A DNA stretch of 64,000 bases. Origin: Bursaphelenchus xylophilus. Its lineage: Eukaryota; Nematoda; Chromadorea; Rhabditida; Aphelenchoididae. Of the stretch, positions 18,701 through 29,920 are shown piece by piece. The first letter of the stretch is position 1. Every line of letters begins with the position of its first letter. The notes under the pieces were generated by a model. That model did no database searches, was not told the DNA's origin, and saw only the letters and a program-made list of their open reading frames with translations. The translations under genes were made by a program, and so were the position numbers. The stretch covers positions 5,084,001 through 5,148,000 of the forward strand of contig CAJFCV020000002.1 in NCBI GenBank assembly GCA_904066235.2, given 5' to 3'.

Positions 18701-19603
18701 GAATCCATCGATGACTCAGTCAAGACTACTGTAACAAAAGAGCGTCGAGAATTGCCGACCAATGAGAATGGGAAACGGAAGATGGAGACGCCACTTTCGA
18801 TGCCTCAACGACCTCGGATCTTGTTCTCGAATACAGCCACGAGAAGAGAGGCCAATCCCTCGTTGTCCTGGAAGAATATCCCCATTCCCACCATCCCCTC
18901 CCCGTCTACAGAGTTCTCCAAACTCGACATATCTTTGCAGAATGACGTCTCCTTGGAAAATCCCCTTTTTGGAGTTGATAGAGTCGATCCTTTGGTCGAT
19001 GGAGTCTGCGAACTTGTGGAAGATCGAAGTGCAAAGTCATGTGTGGCCTCGGACATCTATTTGAAGGATAAAGTGAAGCCAAGGATAAAGAAACCCTCCA
19101 ATTTGTGCCTTCCCTTAACCAGTATGATGGAGCGAAGTTCTTCATGGTCGGATAAACTCGGTTTCTCAAGTCACAAGTTCTCCAATTCGAGTGAATCATT
19201 CAGTCAACAGAAGGTTGCCACTGAACGAAAGGCCTCAAACCCCCAAGGGGAGAGGCCAAGGATACGAAAACGATCCCATCGGCTGCGAAAGCACGACAAG
19301 AACGGCGCTTTTGATCCCATCGATGAAGAAGGTCTCGACGATCTCTCAGATTACGAACTCCGAAGATCTACTTGTACTACAACCTCCTCATCCACCGTGT
19401 ATTCGTCGATCTCCACCGACTCCAACACTTCCGAGCTGGCTCCGCAGACCCCGGAATCTGGTTATCAGGATGAGTTCACGATAAAAAGGAAGTTGGAACA
19501 GCCGGATGTGCCCGCGGACCTGAACCTGGGGCAGCCGGAGTGCTTCGACCCGGAGAAAGACTCACTCTCATCAAATTCTAGTCTCGAGATTGCGGTTCAA
19601 TAA
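15744..19603 (+). CDS. vhp-1: MAPK phosphatase of the DUSP8/16 (VHP-1) type
   Basis: Dual-specificity phosphatase that inactivates JNK/p38-class MAP kinases; C. elegans VHP-1 acts on KGB-1 and PMK-1. Exons: 15744-15923, 15966-16149, 17750-18084, 18130-18283, 18435-19603; 673 codons. The N-terminal rhodanese/CH2 domain (residues 8-140) includes [22 protein letters not shown] and the [20 protein letters not shown] end. The catalytic domain runs from about residue 200 to 345. It opens with [14 protein letters not shown] and has the P-loop [10 protein letters not shown] (Cys298), followed by [22 protein letters not shown]. The long Ser-rich tail (345-673) separates it from the shorter LIP-1/DUSP6 type and agrees with DUSP8/16. 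Intron 2 is unusually long (1.6 kb) and holds AP-1-like sites. The gene is convergent with the USP22-type gene. Confidence 0.93.
16150..17749 (+). other. Long intron 2 of vhp-1 with AP-1/CRE-like sites
   Basis: TGAGTCA lies at 16424-16430 and TGACTCA at 17518-17524 and 17543-17549. A dyad centred on GATGCGTCATC lies at about 17394-17417. No coding exon was found. It may be a regulatory intron. Confidence 0.35.
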
Positions 19604-19817
19604 CTTTTTTGTAAAGATATATATGATATGATGTGTGCCAAAACATTTTTATAATAAAAATAATTTACATTTCACATTTGGGACTAAAGTTTAAATCGAT
19701 TTATAAGGACCGGGAAAGGGATTAAATTTCTTAATTAAACTTAAAATGCCTAAATAGTACGTTAGAAACCTTATTATGACAAATGGCTCTATATACAATC
19801 AATATTTATGTGATGGA

Positions 19818-22800
19818 TCAATCGTAATCGATAAAGCTCTTGGTATAAAACAAAAGGTACCCCTCGGAAACGAGGACACTCTCCAGAACTTGCGGAGAGA
19901 TGATCTGATCGTTCACTTTGTACCATTGGTCCTGGTTATGCCTCACGAAACAAGAGTAATGCCCGCTTTCAGTGTTCCCATTGTGGTTTACAACGGCAAG
20001 GAGATCATATCTGCAAAGGGCATGGAGAATAACATAGAGCATTATTTACAACATATTCAACCCGTTTCACCATGGCTGCTTTTGGTGGCGATCTAGAGCT
20101 CCAAACGTGACTTAAAATTTTGGGCTTTTGGCCGCAGCCTTTTTCGGGGAAATCGGTCCCGTTCTTGGCGCAACATTTACTTTGCGACTCCAAACTTCTG
20201 TGGCGTGTACTACAGATGTTGGTTTTCAATTGAAAAAAACATTTTCCTTCAAAACACCCAATTTCGCGTGGAAAAAATATCCTTTTTTGTAGAAGTCTTG
20301 TAATCCTCATTTCCAAAATACTGTAACTTTTTTCAAATTTAAAACCGTAAAAATTACAAAACTTGGGGAAACCGGTAAATTTCAGAAAATCACCAAGCGT
20401 CAAAAAATCATCAACCTTAAAAAATGTTTTGATTCAATAATACTCAACAGGACCCTTCCCGTACTTACACGTTACTTGATCGGATCAGCATTTCGTTCGC
20501 CGCGCACCCTCCAATTCCATTTTCAACTCTAGTACAATATGAAGTTGTGTATGGGCTCAGATCAATCTGTTCGGGAAACCGCACTGGACTTCGTATTTTC
20601 TTTCGCCGGTTGAGGGGTGTGTGTTCGAACCTTTTAAGATGGAAACAGGCCACTAAAATGTAATATTAATAATAATGACGGTTGCTGATACCTAATGGTA
20701 ATGTCTTTAACGTTAATCTCTTCGTCGCTGACTCATAACTTCCACATGAATCACATTTAATCTTCGCTGTGGCTCCCAGAGATTCAGATTTTACATAACT
20801 AAACTCAAAAATAGTCATGTATAAATACTATACAGGGTGCGGCAAAAAAATGGAAACTTATTTTTATAGCTATATTTTTCCTAGCAATCAAAATTCCGCA
20901 AATATAACGGTTATCATCAATAACATAGAGCATTATTTACAACATATTCAACCCGTTTCACCATGGCTGCTTTTGGTGGCGATCTAGAGCTCCAAACGTG
21001 ACTTAAAATTTTGGGCTTTTGGCCGCAGCCTTTTTCGGGGAAATCGGTCCCGTTCTTGGCGCAACATTTACTTTGCGACTCCAAACTTCTGTGGCGTGTA
21101 CTACAGATGTTGGTTTTCAATTGAAAAAAAATTGTAGCCCATTGGATCCATACCCGGCGAGCAGGCGCACTTTTCGCAGACGGGGTGAAATCGGGAAAAT
21201 CGGTTCGATTACTGGTCTTGACCCGCTTTTGCCCTGTGAGCCGGCGTTGAGTCTAGTTGTAACGCCAAATTTAGACTGCCAAGGTTCTACTGAGCCAACA
21301 GAAGCATGAGGAAATCGAGGTTAGCGCGGCGCTAGAATTTTGCCCTCTTGATCCACGAAAATCTCGGAATTCTTGCCGCTGGCACGAATTGCGCCTTAGG
21401 CGACGACGGCCCGGATTTTGACGGTGTTCGTGGTTAGCCAACGTACAGAAGGCCTCATCGGATTGGATTCTAACGTTCTGTTGGTTGTGCACCCGCCAAA
21501 CATTGCACCGCAAAGGGTACGCGCTCCCAACGGGGACCTGCGGCCCGACGTCTGACTTTTCGGCATTTTTTCAGGCGTACGGGCTTGATCTTGCCGGTGA
21601 GGAGTTAGGCATTTTAGACCTTGCGTGGGGAGGCCTTGAGCTGATTTTTAGCTATTTGGCCGACTGGTCGGTCGCTGATGCCGGTCTCACGGGCAATTTT
21701 TTCTGGAAATCGACGGATTTCGCTGTCGATGACCTCGCGGCTGGCAGAAGTGTTGGCGGTGCGTTCTCTTAAACTGAATGGACGCTTAAAACTGCTAACA
21801 AGCTCCTTGCATTGTGTGACTACTTTGGACACAACGTCGTTTCAATACCGGGCAAATTAACACTTCGATCAGCTTAAAAAACAGGTCCAAAATCGAGGTC
21901 CCTTGGTTTGACATTCAAAAAAAGAATGTTAGTAAACCGATATCGACATGAAATCATAAGGTCTAGGAGAGAAAACTACGTAGAATCTAATGGTATGAAA
22001 ATAATTTTGCTGCACTTAAAAATTTTCGCGTCAGGACCCAATGAAAAAAGTTTCCATTTTTTTGCCGCACCCTGTAATCTTACTTTGCCAGGCATTCTTC
22101 TAATGTCTTATCAGTAGATGTTCCATCCCCGAGATCCAAGGAGATATCCCAGAAAGGATCGACTGTGGTTGAGATTCGACTAAAAACATCGCAAAAAACG
22201 AAACATTAACTTACCCGCACTTCATACAAGTCAGATCGGACTGTAATCGTCCGGTGAAGAGCTGATCGATTATACATTTACACTCAACACCTGCTTGCTG
22301 ACTTGATAAACTTTGGGAATGTTGATGCAGAACGTTTAAGGCTGCTATTAGAAACTCATGCGCATCATGTTGCTCATAACCAGCCAGATGTTCGGCGTGT
22401 TTCCACACTAAATGCAGCATTCTTCTAGGTATAAATGGCTCGGTAGGTCCGTTATAAAATTCCTGAAAACATCATCATTGTTACTTCAGGGATTATTATT
22501 GTATAAACGAAAGCAATGATAATTTCGATATAAGAAAAACTTACTTGAAAAATATTAGATAATTCACACATTAAACAAAGATTTTCCTCATCAATTTCTT
22601 CAGAAATGTCATTTAGCTGAAATTTACACGTATGTTGATCCGTCAGGAAGTAATCTCGCAAGTGAGGGATCTGAACCAACGACTGAATAATACAATTCAT
22701 AAAGCAAGTGTTCCCCAGATTCACAAGTCCTCTCAATCCTCGCATCGTCCCCTTAGACATATGATAGGCCTTTGGCGCCTTCCTCAGAAGTTTGGCATCA

Positions 22801-23288
22801 GCTGAAGAAGGATTCCATTCATTCCTCAGACCTAATCCGAGCCTCCGACGATGATCATTCTCAGCTTTCAATCGGATTCTTTCTATCTTCCGATCGTAGA
22901 TAAAATCCTCACATTCCAGACAATAAACTTGCCCGAAGGTTGTTGAAACAACTAAATTCCGAATAAATAAGACCAAGGTAACTTACCCAGATTATGTTTG
23001 GACTCGAATAAATGAGGTTTGAAGTGTTCGAGACAAGCAAATGTTGGACACTTGAGACAGCAGCACATCAGTGGCACCGCTCGACGTTCGCATTGTGAAC
23101 ATTGCACACTTAGAAGCTGAAAACAATATTGGTATGGTAATCACGAGGCTTACCTTGATTTGAGAATCATTGGAACTGAGGGGATAAATGATCCGGCTGA
23201 CCAGGAGCTCGTAATTCCTCAAAATCTCATCTCTTTCGCTGTTAAGATGACTGCATTTCCTGGTCATTGGTACATTTACTACAATCAT
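19818..23288 (-). CDS. Ubiquitin-specific protease, USP22/Ubp8 type (SAGA deubiquitinase)
   Basis: The family removes ubiquitin from histone H2B (and H2A) as the enzyme of the SAGA deubiquitination module. Exons: 23154-23288, 22987-23116, 22545-22951, 22215-22462, 22084-22179, 20692-20798, 20469-20652, 19818-20010; 499 codons. The N-terminal ZnF-UBP is visible as paired Cys/His ([42 protein letters not shown]). The USP catalytic domain has the Cys box [13 protein letters not shown] (Cys171), the block [21 protein letters not shown], a CxxC pair (CMKCG and CDSCGSYES) and the His box ESGHYSCF (His453), and ends [15 protein letters not shown]. The length is close to human USP22 (525). Two introns carry transposon sequence, one element beginning 9 bp from a splice donor. 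It lies 343 bp downstream of the DnaJ gene on the same strand, so co-transcription is possible. Confidence 0.94.
20028..20239. repeat. 212-bp direct repeat, copy 1 (transposase 3' fragment)
   Basis: By eye identical to 20919-21130. It lies in the last intron of the USP22-type gene, 10 bp from the acceptor AG. Read on minus, it matches the end of a mariner-like transposase ([10 protein letters not shown] block). Confidence 0.85.
20833..22074 (-). mobile_element. Tc1/mariner-superfamily element, decayed, CAGGGTGCGGC ends
   Basis: Inverted repeats of 27 bp begin CAGGGTGCGGCAAAAAAATG, and TA lies on both sides (20831-20832 and 22075-22076). The 1242-bp body encodes a broken transposase on minus. 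A helix-turn-helix stretch lies around 21640-21790 ([21 protein letters not shown]). Further on are SDE followed by a strand of the DDE fold, a [17 protein letters not shown] block near 21330-21400, an SPGMDPMGY block (compare the SPDLNPMDY motif) near 21140, and the C-terminal CSTRHRSLE block. Stops and frame changes break it, so it is a pseudo-transposase. It sits in an intron of the USP22-type gene. Confidence 0.88.
20919..21130. repeat. 212-bp direct repeat, copy 2
   Basis: This copy lies inside the element 20833-22074 and is the probable source of copy 1 at 20028-20239. Exact identity suggests a recent duplication or gene conversion. Confidence 0.85.
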
Positions 23289-23631
23289 TCGGTATCTTTT
23301 TTCATTTTTTATTAATTAATGTCGGGCGCGAGCTGCCAAATTGTGGAAGGGAGAGTTGACTCAAAATTCTTTTGTGACAACTCTTCCCCTACTGAATTGT
23401 AAAGGCAAAATTTGCCTGTAGCCAAGAGCGTTTATCTTCATTTTAGAAACAAATCGAATATTACAGAATAATTAAATCTTATTGTATAAAAGACCATCCT
23501 ACAGACATTAGGCAAGTTAGTCCATGTAAAAAAAGAAATAACAACCTTTATAGAAAATAAATATTATTATAATTACAAAAACAACGTATCACAGATCACT
23601 CCTTGATCCGAGGAGACCCTTAAGTAATGAG
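23289..23631. other. Gap between DnaJ and USP22-type genes
   Basis: 343 bp, AT-rich, between two minus-strand genes. The spacing is compatible with either an operon or a separate promoter. I see no strong trans-splice acceptor next to the USP22-type ATG. Confidence 0.35.
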
Positions 23632-24871
23632 CTAGAATCCTTGAAGCCCGTTGTATATTTTTGGTTTGTGTTCTGATTGTTGTAGCAGTTCGGCGATCAG
23701 TTTTTGCTGTTCTTCATTGAATTGACCTTGCGGGAACTCCACATCGAATGTAATGTAAAGGATTCCCTTCCGGTTGTTGTCTTCGAGAGATGGCATACCC
23801 TCGTCCTTCTTGCGGATCCGAGCACCGGGCCAGGTTACCTAAAACAATATAAATAAGAGCCAAGATTACTTAACGGATTTTTGTAAACCATTCAAATGTC
23901 CAAAAAGACCCAAAGAGCTCAGTGAAGATATACCTTTTCCCTAGAGACGTGTACTTTATGTCCATCCAAGTGAGTAATATCCATTTCGAACCCAGAGAGT
24001 GCTTGTTGAAGAGAGATGGTCACATTAGTATACAAATCCAATCCTCTCCTCTCGAAGACATTATGTTTGTGGATCTTCAGCCTAACAACCAAGTCTCCAG
24101 GCTCACCGTCAACATGAGGTTCACCTTCTCCAGAGAATCTTTGTTCATGTCCATCATCCGCGCCAATTTCGATTTCAACCTAAGCATCAATAATAATGTT
24201 CACGACAACTCCTTACCTCTAGATGTTTTGTTTCTTGTATCAGTTTGACATTTGGACACTCATCGCAAACTCTAACCTGGAACATCTGAAGATGGCCACC
24301 TCCCAATTGCTGGGCTCTCATCTCATGGCGACAATTACATTCCCTGGTGCCAGAAGTTTGTTTGTAAACGGACTTCTTTCTCTTTATGGCGACAAAGTTT
24401 CCATTGTAAACCTCATCCAATGTAGCATATAAATCGATAACAACATCAGCGCCTTTGGGAACCTCATCAGATTCTTCATGACCCCCTCCAAAGAAATCTC
24501 CGAAGAAACTGGAGAAAGGTTCATGACCTCCTCTCCCGAATCCTCCATCGCCCATGTTCTTAACACCTTCTTCTCCTTGGCGATCGTAGACTTTCCTCTT
24601 TTTCGAATCACTCAATACCTAAAAGAAAATTCAGTACTGAAACTCTTTAGCTTACCTCATAAGCAGCTCCAAGATCTTGAAACTTCTCTTGTGAGATTGG
24701 ATCGTCCTTATTTCTGTCCGGATGAAGTTCTTTGGCCAATTTCCGGTAGGCTTTCTTTATCTGGTTGGTGTTTGCATTTCTCGGCACTCCCAGGATCTTG
24801 TAGAAATCCCTGCCAGCTTCGACGAAGGTCAAGAATAATATCAAAGCCCAGCCGAAATGCATTTTACCCAA
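23632..24871 (-). CDS. dnj-20: ER-resident DnaJ co-chaperone, DNAJB11/ERdj3 type
   Basis: ERdj3 stimulates the ATPase of BiP in the ER lumen and helps fold secreted proteins. Exons: 24656-24871, 24217-24618, 23934-24179, 23632-23838; 356 codons (human 358). A signal peptide ([16 protein letters not shown]) precedes a J domain at residues 22-90 with the HPD motif at 50-52. A Gly/Phe-rich segment ([22 protein letters not shown]) follows. The substrate-binding domain I contains Cys-rich pieces typical of ERdj3 ([21 protein letters not shown]). Domain II follows and the protein ends IYNGLQGF, as in the vertebrate protein. The start could also be the second Met (24862), which gives a cleaner signal peptide. 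The gene is divergent from glucosidase II beta, another ER protein, across a 430-bp shared promoter. Confidence 0.95.
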
Positions 24872-25301
24872 GATAAAGGCTTAAAACCTGGAAAAATAAT
24901 AGTGAATATATTATACATGACGAAAAAAACTAGCCGCGTTTGTATACGTTGATTTGTAAATTTATCTGATAAAAAAAATTTTTTTTTGACAGATTTTAGG
25001 TATAAAAAATTAACAAAACTGATAATGAAGACGCGATTTATGGCCTCAAAAAAATTACAAATGTCCTAAAATAATATTATCCGTCAAAAAAGCGTTGGCA
25101 AAAGGCATTTCCGAGGCCGTTTCGACAAAAATTTATAAATTTAGAGACGATTCCACGCCATCGACGTTGATTGGCTAAAACTGCGAAGGGGCGGAGTTTG
25201 GCGCGACGCCAAAACGACGAATATTCCCGAAACAGAGAGGGCGCAGACGCTCTCCGTCTATGTGCTGAGTTGTCAAAGAGTTCAGATTCGTCGACGGAAC
25301 G
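24872..25301. promoter_or_regulatory. Shared divergent promoter of two ER-folding genes
   Basis: Lies between the starts of the ERdj3 and glucosidase II beta genes. A short block holds CCACG (25153-25157), an ACGT core (25164-25167) and an inverted CCAAT box, ATTGG (25170-25174). These are the components of ER-stress elements, but the spacing and orientation do not fit the canonical ERSE (CCAAT-N9-CCACG). Co-regulation by the unfolded protein response is inferred, not shown. Confidence 0.4.
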
Positions 25302-27085
25302 ATGAATCGCTGCGTTTTTATATTATACTTGACATTGGCATGCTGTTTGGCAGCCGATTTGGAGTACGGAAACCGGCCAAGAGGGGTTCCTGAGGAGAGT
25401 AAGCAAAGTTAAATTTTTTATACGTATAATTTTGTTTTTTTATTCTAATTTTTTTCCTTGCAGAAGCTAGTTTGTACGAGGAGAAAGAAGAATTTGCTTG
25501 TTTGGATGGATCCAAATCAATTCCATTCGAGCAAGTAAACGATGACTACTGTGATTGCCCAGATGGAAGTGACGAGCCAGGTATTACTTTGTTTTTCATT
25601 CTGTTCTTAGAGATCAGGCCGAAAATGTATAGACTGAGTTTAATTGAAGCCGTTCTGTGTGCTATAGTATAAATTAAGGTACCTCTGCTTGTCCCAATGG
25701 TAGATTCCATTGTCGTAATCATGGGTTCATTGCCATGGATCTTCCATCTAGCCGGGTGAACGATTTTATCTGTGGTAAGCATTATTTTTATTTTTTTGAC
25801 TTTTGTTTAACTAATACAAGATAAGTTTGACTTTTTGTTTAGATTGTTGCGATGGTTCTGACGAATGGGACAGCGAGACCAAGTGTCCGAATGTTTGTGA
25901 GGAGATCCACAGCAAGGTTAAGGCCAAGTCCGATGAGTACAGAAAGATGGTTTCTGATGGATACGAAAAGAGAAAGAAGTTGGCGGAAGAAGGCCAGAAG
26001 TCTATGGAAGAAAAGAAAACGGAACTCGAAAACTATAAGAAACAATTAGAAGACCTAAAACCAGTCGAGGAAATCAAGAAGGCCGAGAAGGAAGAGGCCG
26101 AAAATAAAGAAAACGAGGCCAAGAAGGTTGAAGACGACAAATGGGATGAACAAGTCAAGGAAAACAGAAAGGCTGATGCTCAAAAGTACTTCAAGATTGT
26201 CGATGCTGATGGTGATGGAAAGTAAGTGCACTGTAGCAATTTTGAATTGATTTTTTCGTTTAGAATTACTAAGGAAGACTTCAAGAAAGCTGTGAAAGCA
26301 GAAGCCGATAAGGACATTACTGATGACCACTTGAGAGATCTCTTTGGAGAAGATGAGAGCAATGCAGTGACCGAAGACGCCATTCACGATAAGATTCATG
26401 AAGTCAGAAAATGGTTTAAGAAAGCGACCAAGCCTGCGGAAAAGCCCGAGGAAGAGGCCGACAAACAAGAAGAAGATGATCTTCTTGACCCTGAACCTAT
26501 TGTGGACGATGAAGATTATGACTTTGAAAAGAAGCCTGAATACTCCGAGGAGACCAAGAAGTTAATTGAGGAGGCTAACAAGAAGAGAGATGAGTATAGA
26601 GAAGCTTCTAACCAAGTCAGGGACGTTGAAAACAAGATAAGGTCAGCATTTTTCTAATTTCAATAATATGTTATTCTGTTTTTAGTGATTTTGAGCGCTT
26701 CCTTCAATTCGAATACGGTCCAGATCAGGCCTGGGCTCCTTTGAAGGGTCAGTGCGCCGAGTTGGACCAAGCTCAATACACTTACCGAGTTTGTCTTTTC
26801 GAAAAGACCGTCCAAAAAGAGAAGAGTGGACATGAGATCAGATTGGGTGATTGGAAGGAATGGGAAGGAGACAGCTATACGTTTCAGAAATACGGAGATG
26901 GACAGACTTGCTGGAATGGACCTCCTCGATCCACTCGGGTTGTCATTGAATGTGGATTGGAATTGGAGCTGTATGAGGCCACTGAACCCAACAGATGCGA
27001 ATACGAATTCAAGTTGAGATCCCCAGCTGCATGTCCAGATCCAAGTACCATCAAGGACACTTATGCTATCCACACAGAGTTGTAA
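25302..27085 (+). CDS. Glucosidase II beta subunit (PRKCSH)
   Basis: Regulatory subunit that holds the alpha catalytic subunit in the ER and presents N-glycans for glucose trimming. Exons: 25302-25398, 25464-25580, 25679-25774, 25843-26221, 26264-26641, 26686-27085; 488 codons. A signal peptide (residues 1-18) precedes two LDL-receptor-A-like Cys modules ([18 protein letters not shown] and [22 protein letters not shown]). A Glu/Lys-rich coiled coil includes an EF-hand-type loop DADGDGKITKED (about 223-234). An acidic stretch ([18 protein letters not shown]) leads to the MRH lectin domain (about 370-480; [40 protein letters not shown]). The C-terminus is HTEL, a variant of the HDEL retrieval signal. 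The ZnF gene end lies only 75 bp downstream, tail to tail. Confidence 0.95.
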
Positions 27086-27160
27086 TCAGGTTTTCACTTT
27101 ACAATTTTTATTTTTAACAAGTAACAATAAAGTAGTAACAATGAGAATTGATTTATAATA

Positions 27161-29678
27161 TCATCGGATCCCGCCGAAACTGTAATCATCCGGCTTCAAG
27201 TCCCTGTGGATTTGAGTTGAATGCGTTTCGAGTTCTTTGAAGGTTTTACATTTGCGATTACATTCGCCACAAACAAAAATTTTGTGTTTTAAAGAAAAAG
27301 GAACATTCAAGGGAGGGAATTGAGATTCTGAGATGGATTCGCTGAAAATAAGCCGAGAATAGCTTTCTATAATTAAAATAAAAACAATATTAGACTGTCT
27401 CAGTTTCATTACCTGATCTCTAAGTTCTCCAAAAGTCCTTTATGATGTCCAATGAAGTGAATTAAAACCATAAATGGTTTGGCCGGAGTGCAAGAGTAGG
27501 TGTAAATGTATTTCTTGCACAAGTCGCATTTGTGACGACTAAAGTGATATCAGATTACGTTCGAAAAGCTTGTACTCACTTTCTCGAGAAAGATAACGGG
27601 AGCTTATTCATCCATGAAGGCTGATCAACCCTTATTTTCTTGGCTTCTTCCACCTTCCCAACAGTATTAGTCCTCGTTCTTTTTGGAGTCACAGGTTTGA
27701 TATTAGGTCTTAAACTTGGACTTCTCTCCCTCTCTGGGGTGTCAATTGTTAGATTCTCGATGGATTCGCAAGTGTTGTCTTGTTGTTTCGAAGTGCAAGT
27801 TCTCTTTGGGTTACTTCTCCTTCTTCTTGAACTCTCTTCATCATTGTTGAGATCCGTTTCTTCGCCTTGATGAAAGCTCAGACTAATCACTGATCTAGCT
27901 CTGCTCGCCCTTCTTGGCCTGTTTGACTCCTTTTTGATTATAGCAATTTTGTTCGTTATCAGTGCACTGAAATTATTAAATATTTTTTGGACATGCATAA
28001 TATAAAAGTATATATAACAGAACGTTTCCTTACCAATTCTCAAAGTGTGTTTTCACATCCCACGCCACCGTAACACAAAATGGACATATTACGATGTCTT
28101 CCCAATCAAAATCATTCAGCTCTTCCAGTCCACTTCTAGTGTCCGCGTTCAAATATCGCTTTAAAGTCAAACACCGCTGTTTGTTGAGTACTTTGAGCTC
28201 TCTGATGAATGCAGTATCTCTAAAAGGGACTGATACACATAAAGAATATTGTAACCTACATTTGTTGTTCATTTTCTTTCGCTTTTGCAATAATTTTCCT
28301 GAAAATGTGATGACACCATGACGTTTATAAAGAAACATCTACCGTTTCATGTCGTTAAGATCGCTGAAGACATCCTGGCGAACAGATCTCCATTCCACAG
28401 CACCCTCACATATCGATAGGAATCTGAAGAATATCGTATATATAAAATTATATGTTTGCTTACAGATGTTCCATTATAGCAATGATGATTTCAACCTTGT
28501 TCTCCTTTCGGATGGCATGTCCACAATCAACGCAGGTCCTGCACTGAGTAAATTAGGATCAATTTTACAATCTCCAGCAATATAAAAGCGCTATATTACC
28601 CTTACCATCCAAAGGCACGTCCATCCCGAATTATCAGCATTTTTTGTGCTGAAAGCTGCGAATCGGAGGGTTCACCGCCAATTCGAGATTTGTCAACACA
28701 AACCAAGCCGGTTCGCAAACTAAAAATCGAACAACATAAGAAAAGTAATCACTTACTGTAGCCCGTGATCCTTAATACAATGTGTGTTGAATGCTCTGAC
28801 CGAAGGAAAACGAAAACAGCACTTCAAACACAAGTAGACACCACCCTTTTCACCTCTGCTGTGGTAAATCATGTTTGAAAACTTTTTCGAAGGCAATAAA
28901 TCAACTCTGAAAGATAAATATAACATTTTCATAAAAATAGGTAGTATTATATAGGTTATTGTCAGACTGAACTCACACGAGATCTCCCGTTCCTGAATCT
29001 CGGTCATTTTCGATGACAGAGTGTAGGTGGCGGATATTTTTGAGGGCTTTTTCAGCAAGAGCTTCGTTTTTTTGGTGGTTCCAGAGTAAATGAAGACAAT
29101 AATTGACAAAGAAATGTGAGATAAAGCCGGTATGCCTCAAGAGTGCTCCACATGAACAAAAATAAGTACCGATGCGGGCCTAAACAGTAATAAAACAATA
29201 GCATATAATTACTTACGGACAGAAACTCAATCGGAATATAAAAAAACTTGTCAACAGGATCTTTAAACTTCAAATTTTCAACAGAATGCGTGGTCCAGAA
29301 GTCTAGCTTCGTATTACAGCATCTAAAAAATTTAATACCAGTCATAAAATTTACATTTCAGTATCAAGTACATTAATCTCTTTCAATGTTTTGATTTGAG
29401 TAAAGTTGATGGGAGGTATACGATCAGTTTTCTCGTCCATAAACCATGGTTTATCATCCTACAACAAAGGCCATGGATAATTTTACATTTACAAATCAAG
29501 GATAATTTCACATTACCCTCATTTGCTCGGCAAAGTTGTGGATTTCGCATTTTGTCCCCTAAAATAAAATGATATCCAAAAAAGAGAACCTTACCAAAGT
29601 ATGATCAGCAAAGTGTAATACTGTAGCTTCTCCAAACGGACAACATGTCAAATTCTCTTCAAAATATAGTTTGGCCAT
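27161..29678 (-). CDS. Unrecognised protein with several C2H2/C2HC-type zinc-binding motifs
   Basis: I do not recognise a family for the whole protein. Fourteen small exons keep phase and give 625 codons: 29595-29678, 29517-29558, 29355-29458, 29217-29322, 28977-29179, 28757-28906, 28606-28719, 28464-28538, 28343-28423, 28260-28298, 28034-28219, 27580-27966, 27413-27538, 27161-27341. Zinc-finger-like units are YLCLKCCFRFPSVRAFNTHCIKDH, VICPFCVTVAWDVKTHFENWC, HKCDLCKKYIYTY...LIHFIGHH and FVCGECNRKCKTFKELETHSTQIH. CSCGALLRHTGF and CVDCGHAIRKE are further candidates. A basic Ser/Arg-rich region (ESSRRRRSNPKRT, VTPKRTRTN) looks like a nuclear signal. The spread of the motifs suggests a nuclear nucleic-acid-binding or chromatin protein. 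The start ATG is 37 nt after a strong splice acceptor, suggesting trans-splicing. Confidence 0.75.
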
Positions 29679-29699
29679 AAAGAACAAATATTTTGAATT

Positions 29700-29720
29700 T
29701 GGAAAAATTCGGAGTCTGAA
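29700..29720 (-). promoter_or_regulatory. Candidate trans-splice acceptor of the zinc-finger gene
   Basis: On minus, TTTTATTTTTTCAG ends at 29716, 37 nt before the ATG at 29678, with no matching donor and exon between it and the upstream gene. With a 243-bp gap to the previous minus-strand gene, this is the layout of a downstream operon cistron. Confidence 0.55.
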
Positions 29721-29920
29721 AAAATAAAATTCGGAAATGGCGGAATGCCAAACGTGACAAAAATGCGGAAAACTGACATTTCAAAAAACAAAAATCTCCA
29801 GTTCGCGTGAATTCTGACGTCTTGCTCGCAAGCTTGCTGTGTACTTTTTCACAAGCAGTAAATTGTAATACAGTTTTATTAAGAAATATATTAGTAATAT
29901 TATTTATAGACAGAACGTTA

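Noticed and set aside
25150..25175. Canonical ERSE in the shared ER-gene promoter
   Set aside because: The CCAAT and CCACG halves have the wrong relative orientation and spacing for CCAAT-N9-CCACG; only the loose combination was kept as an observation.
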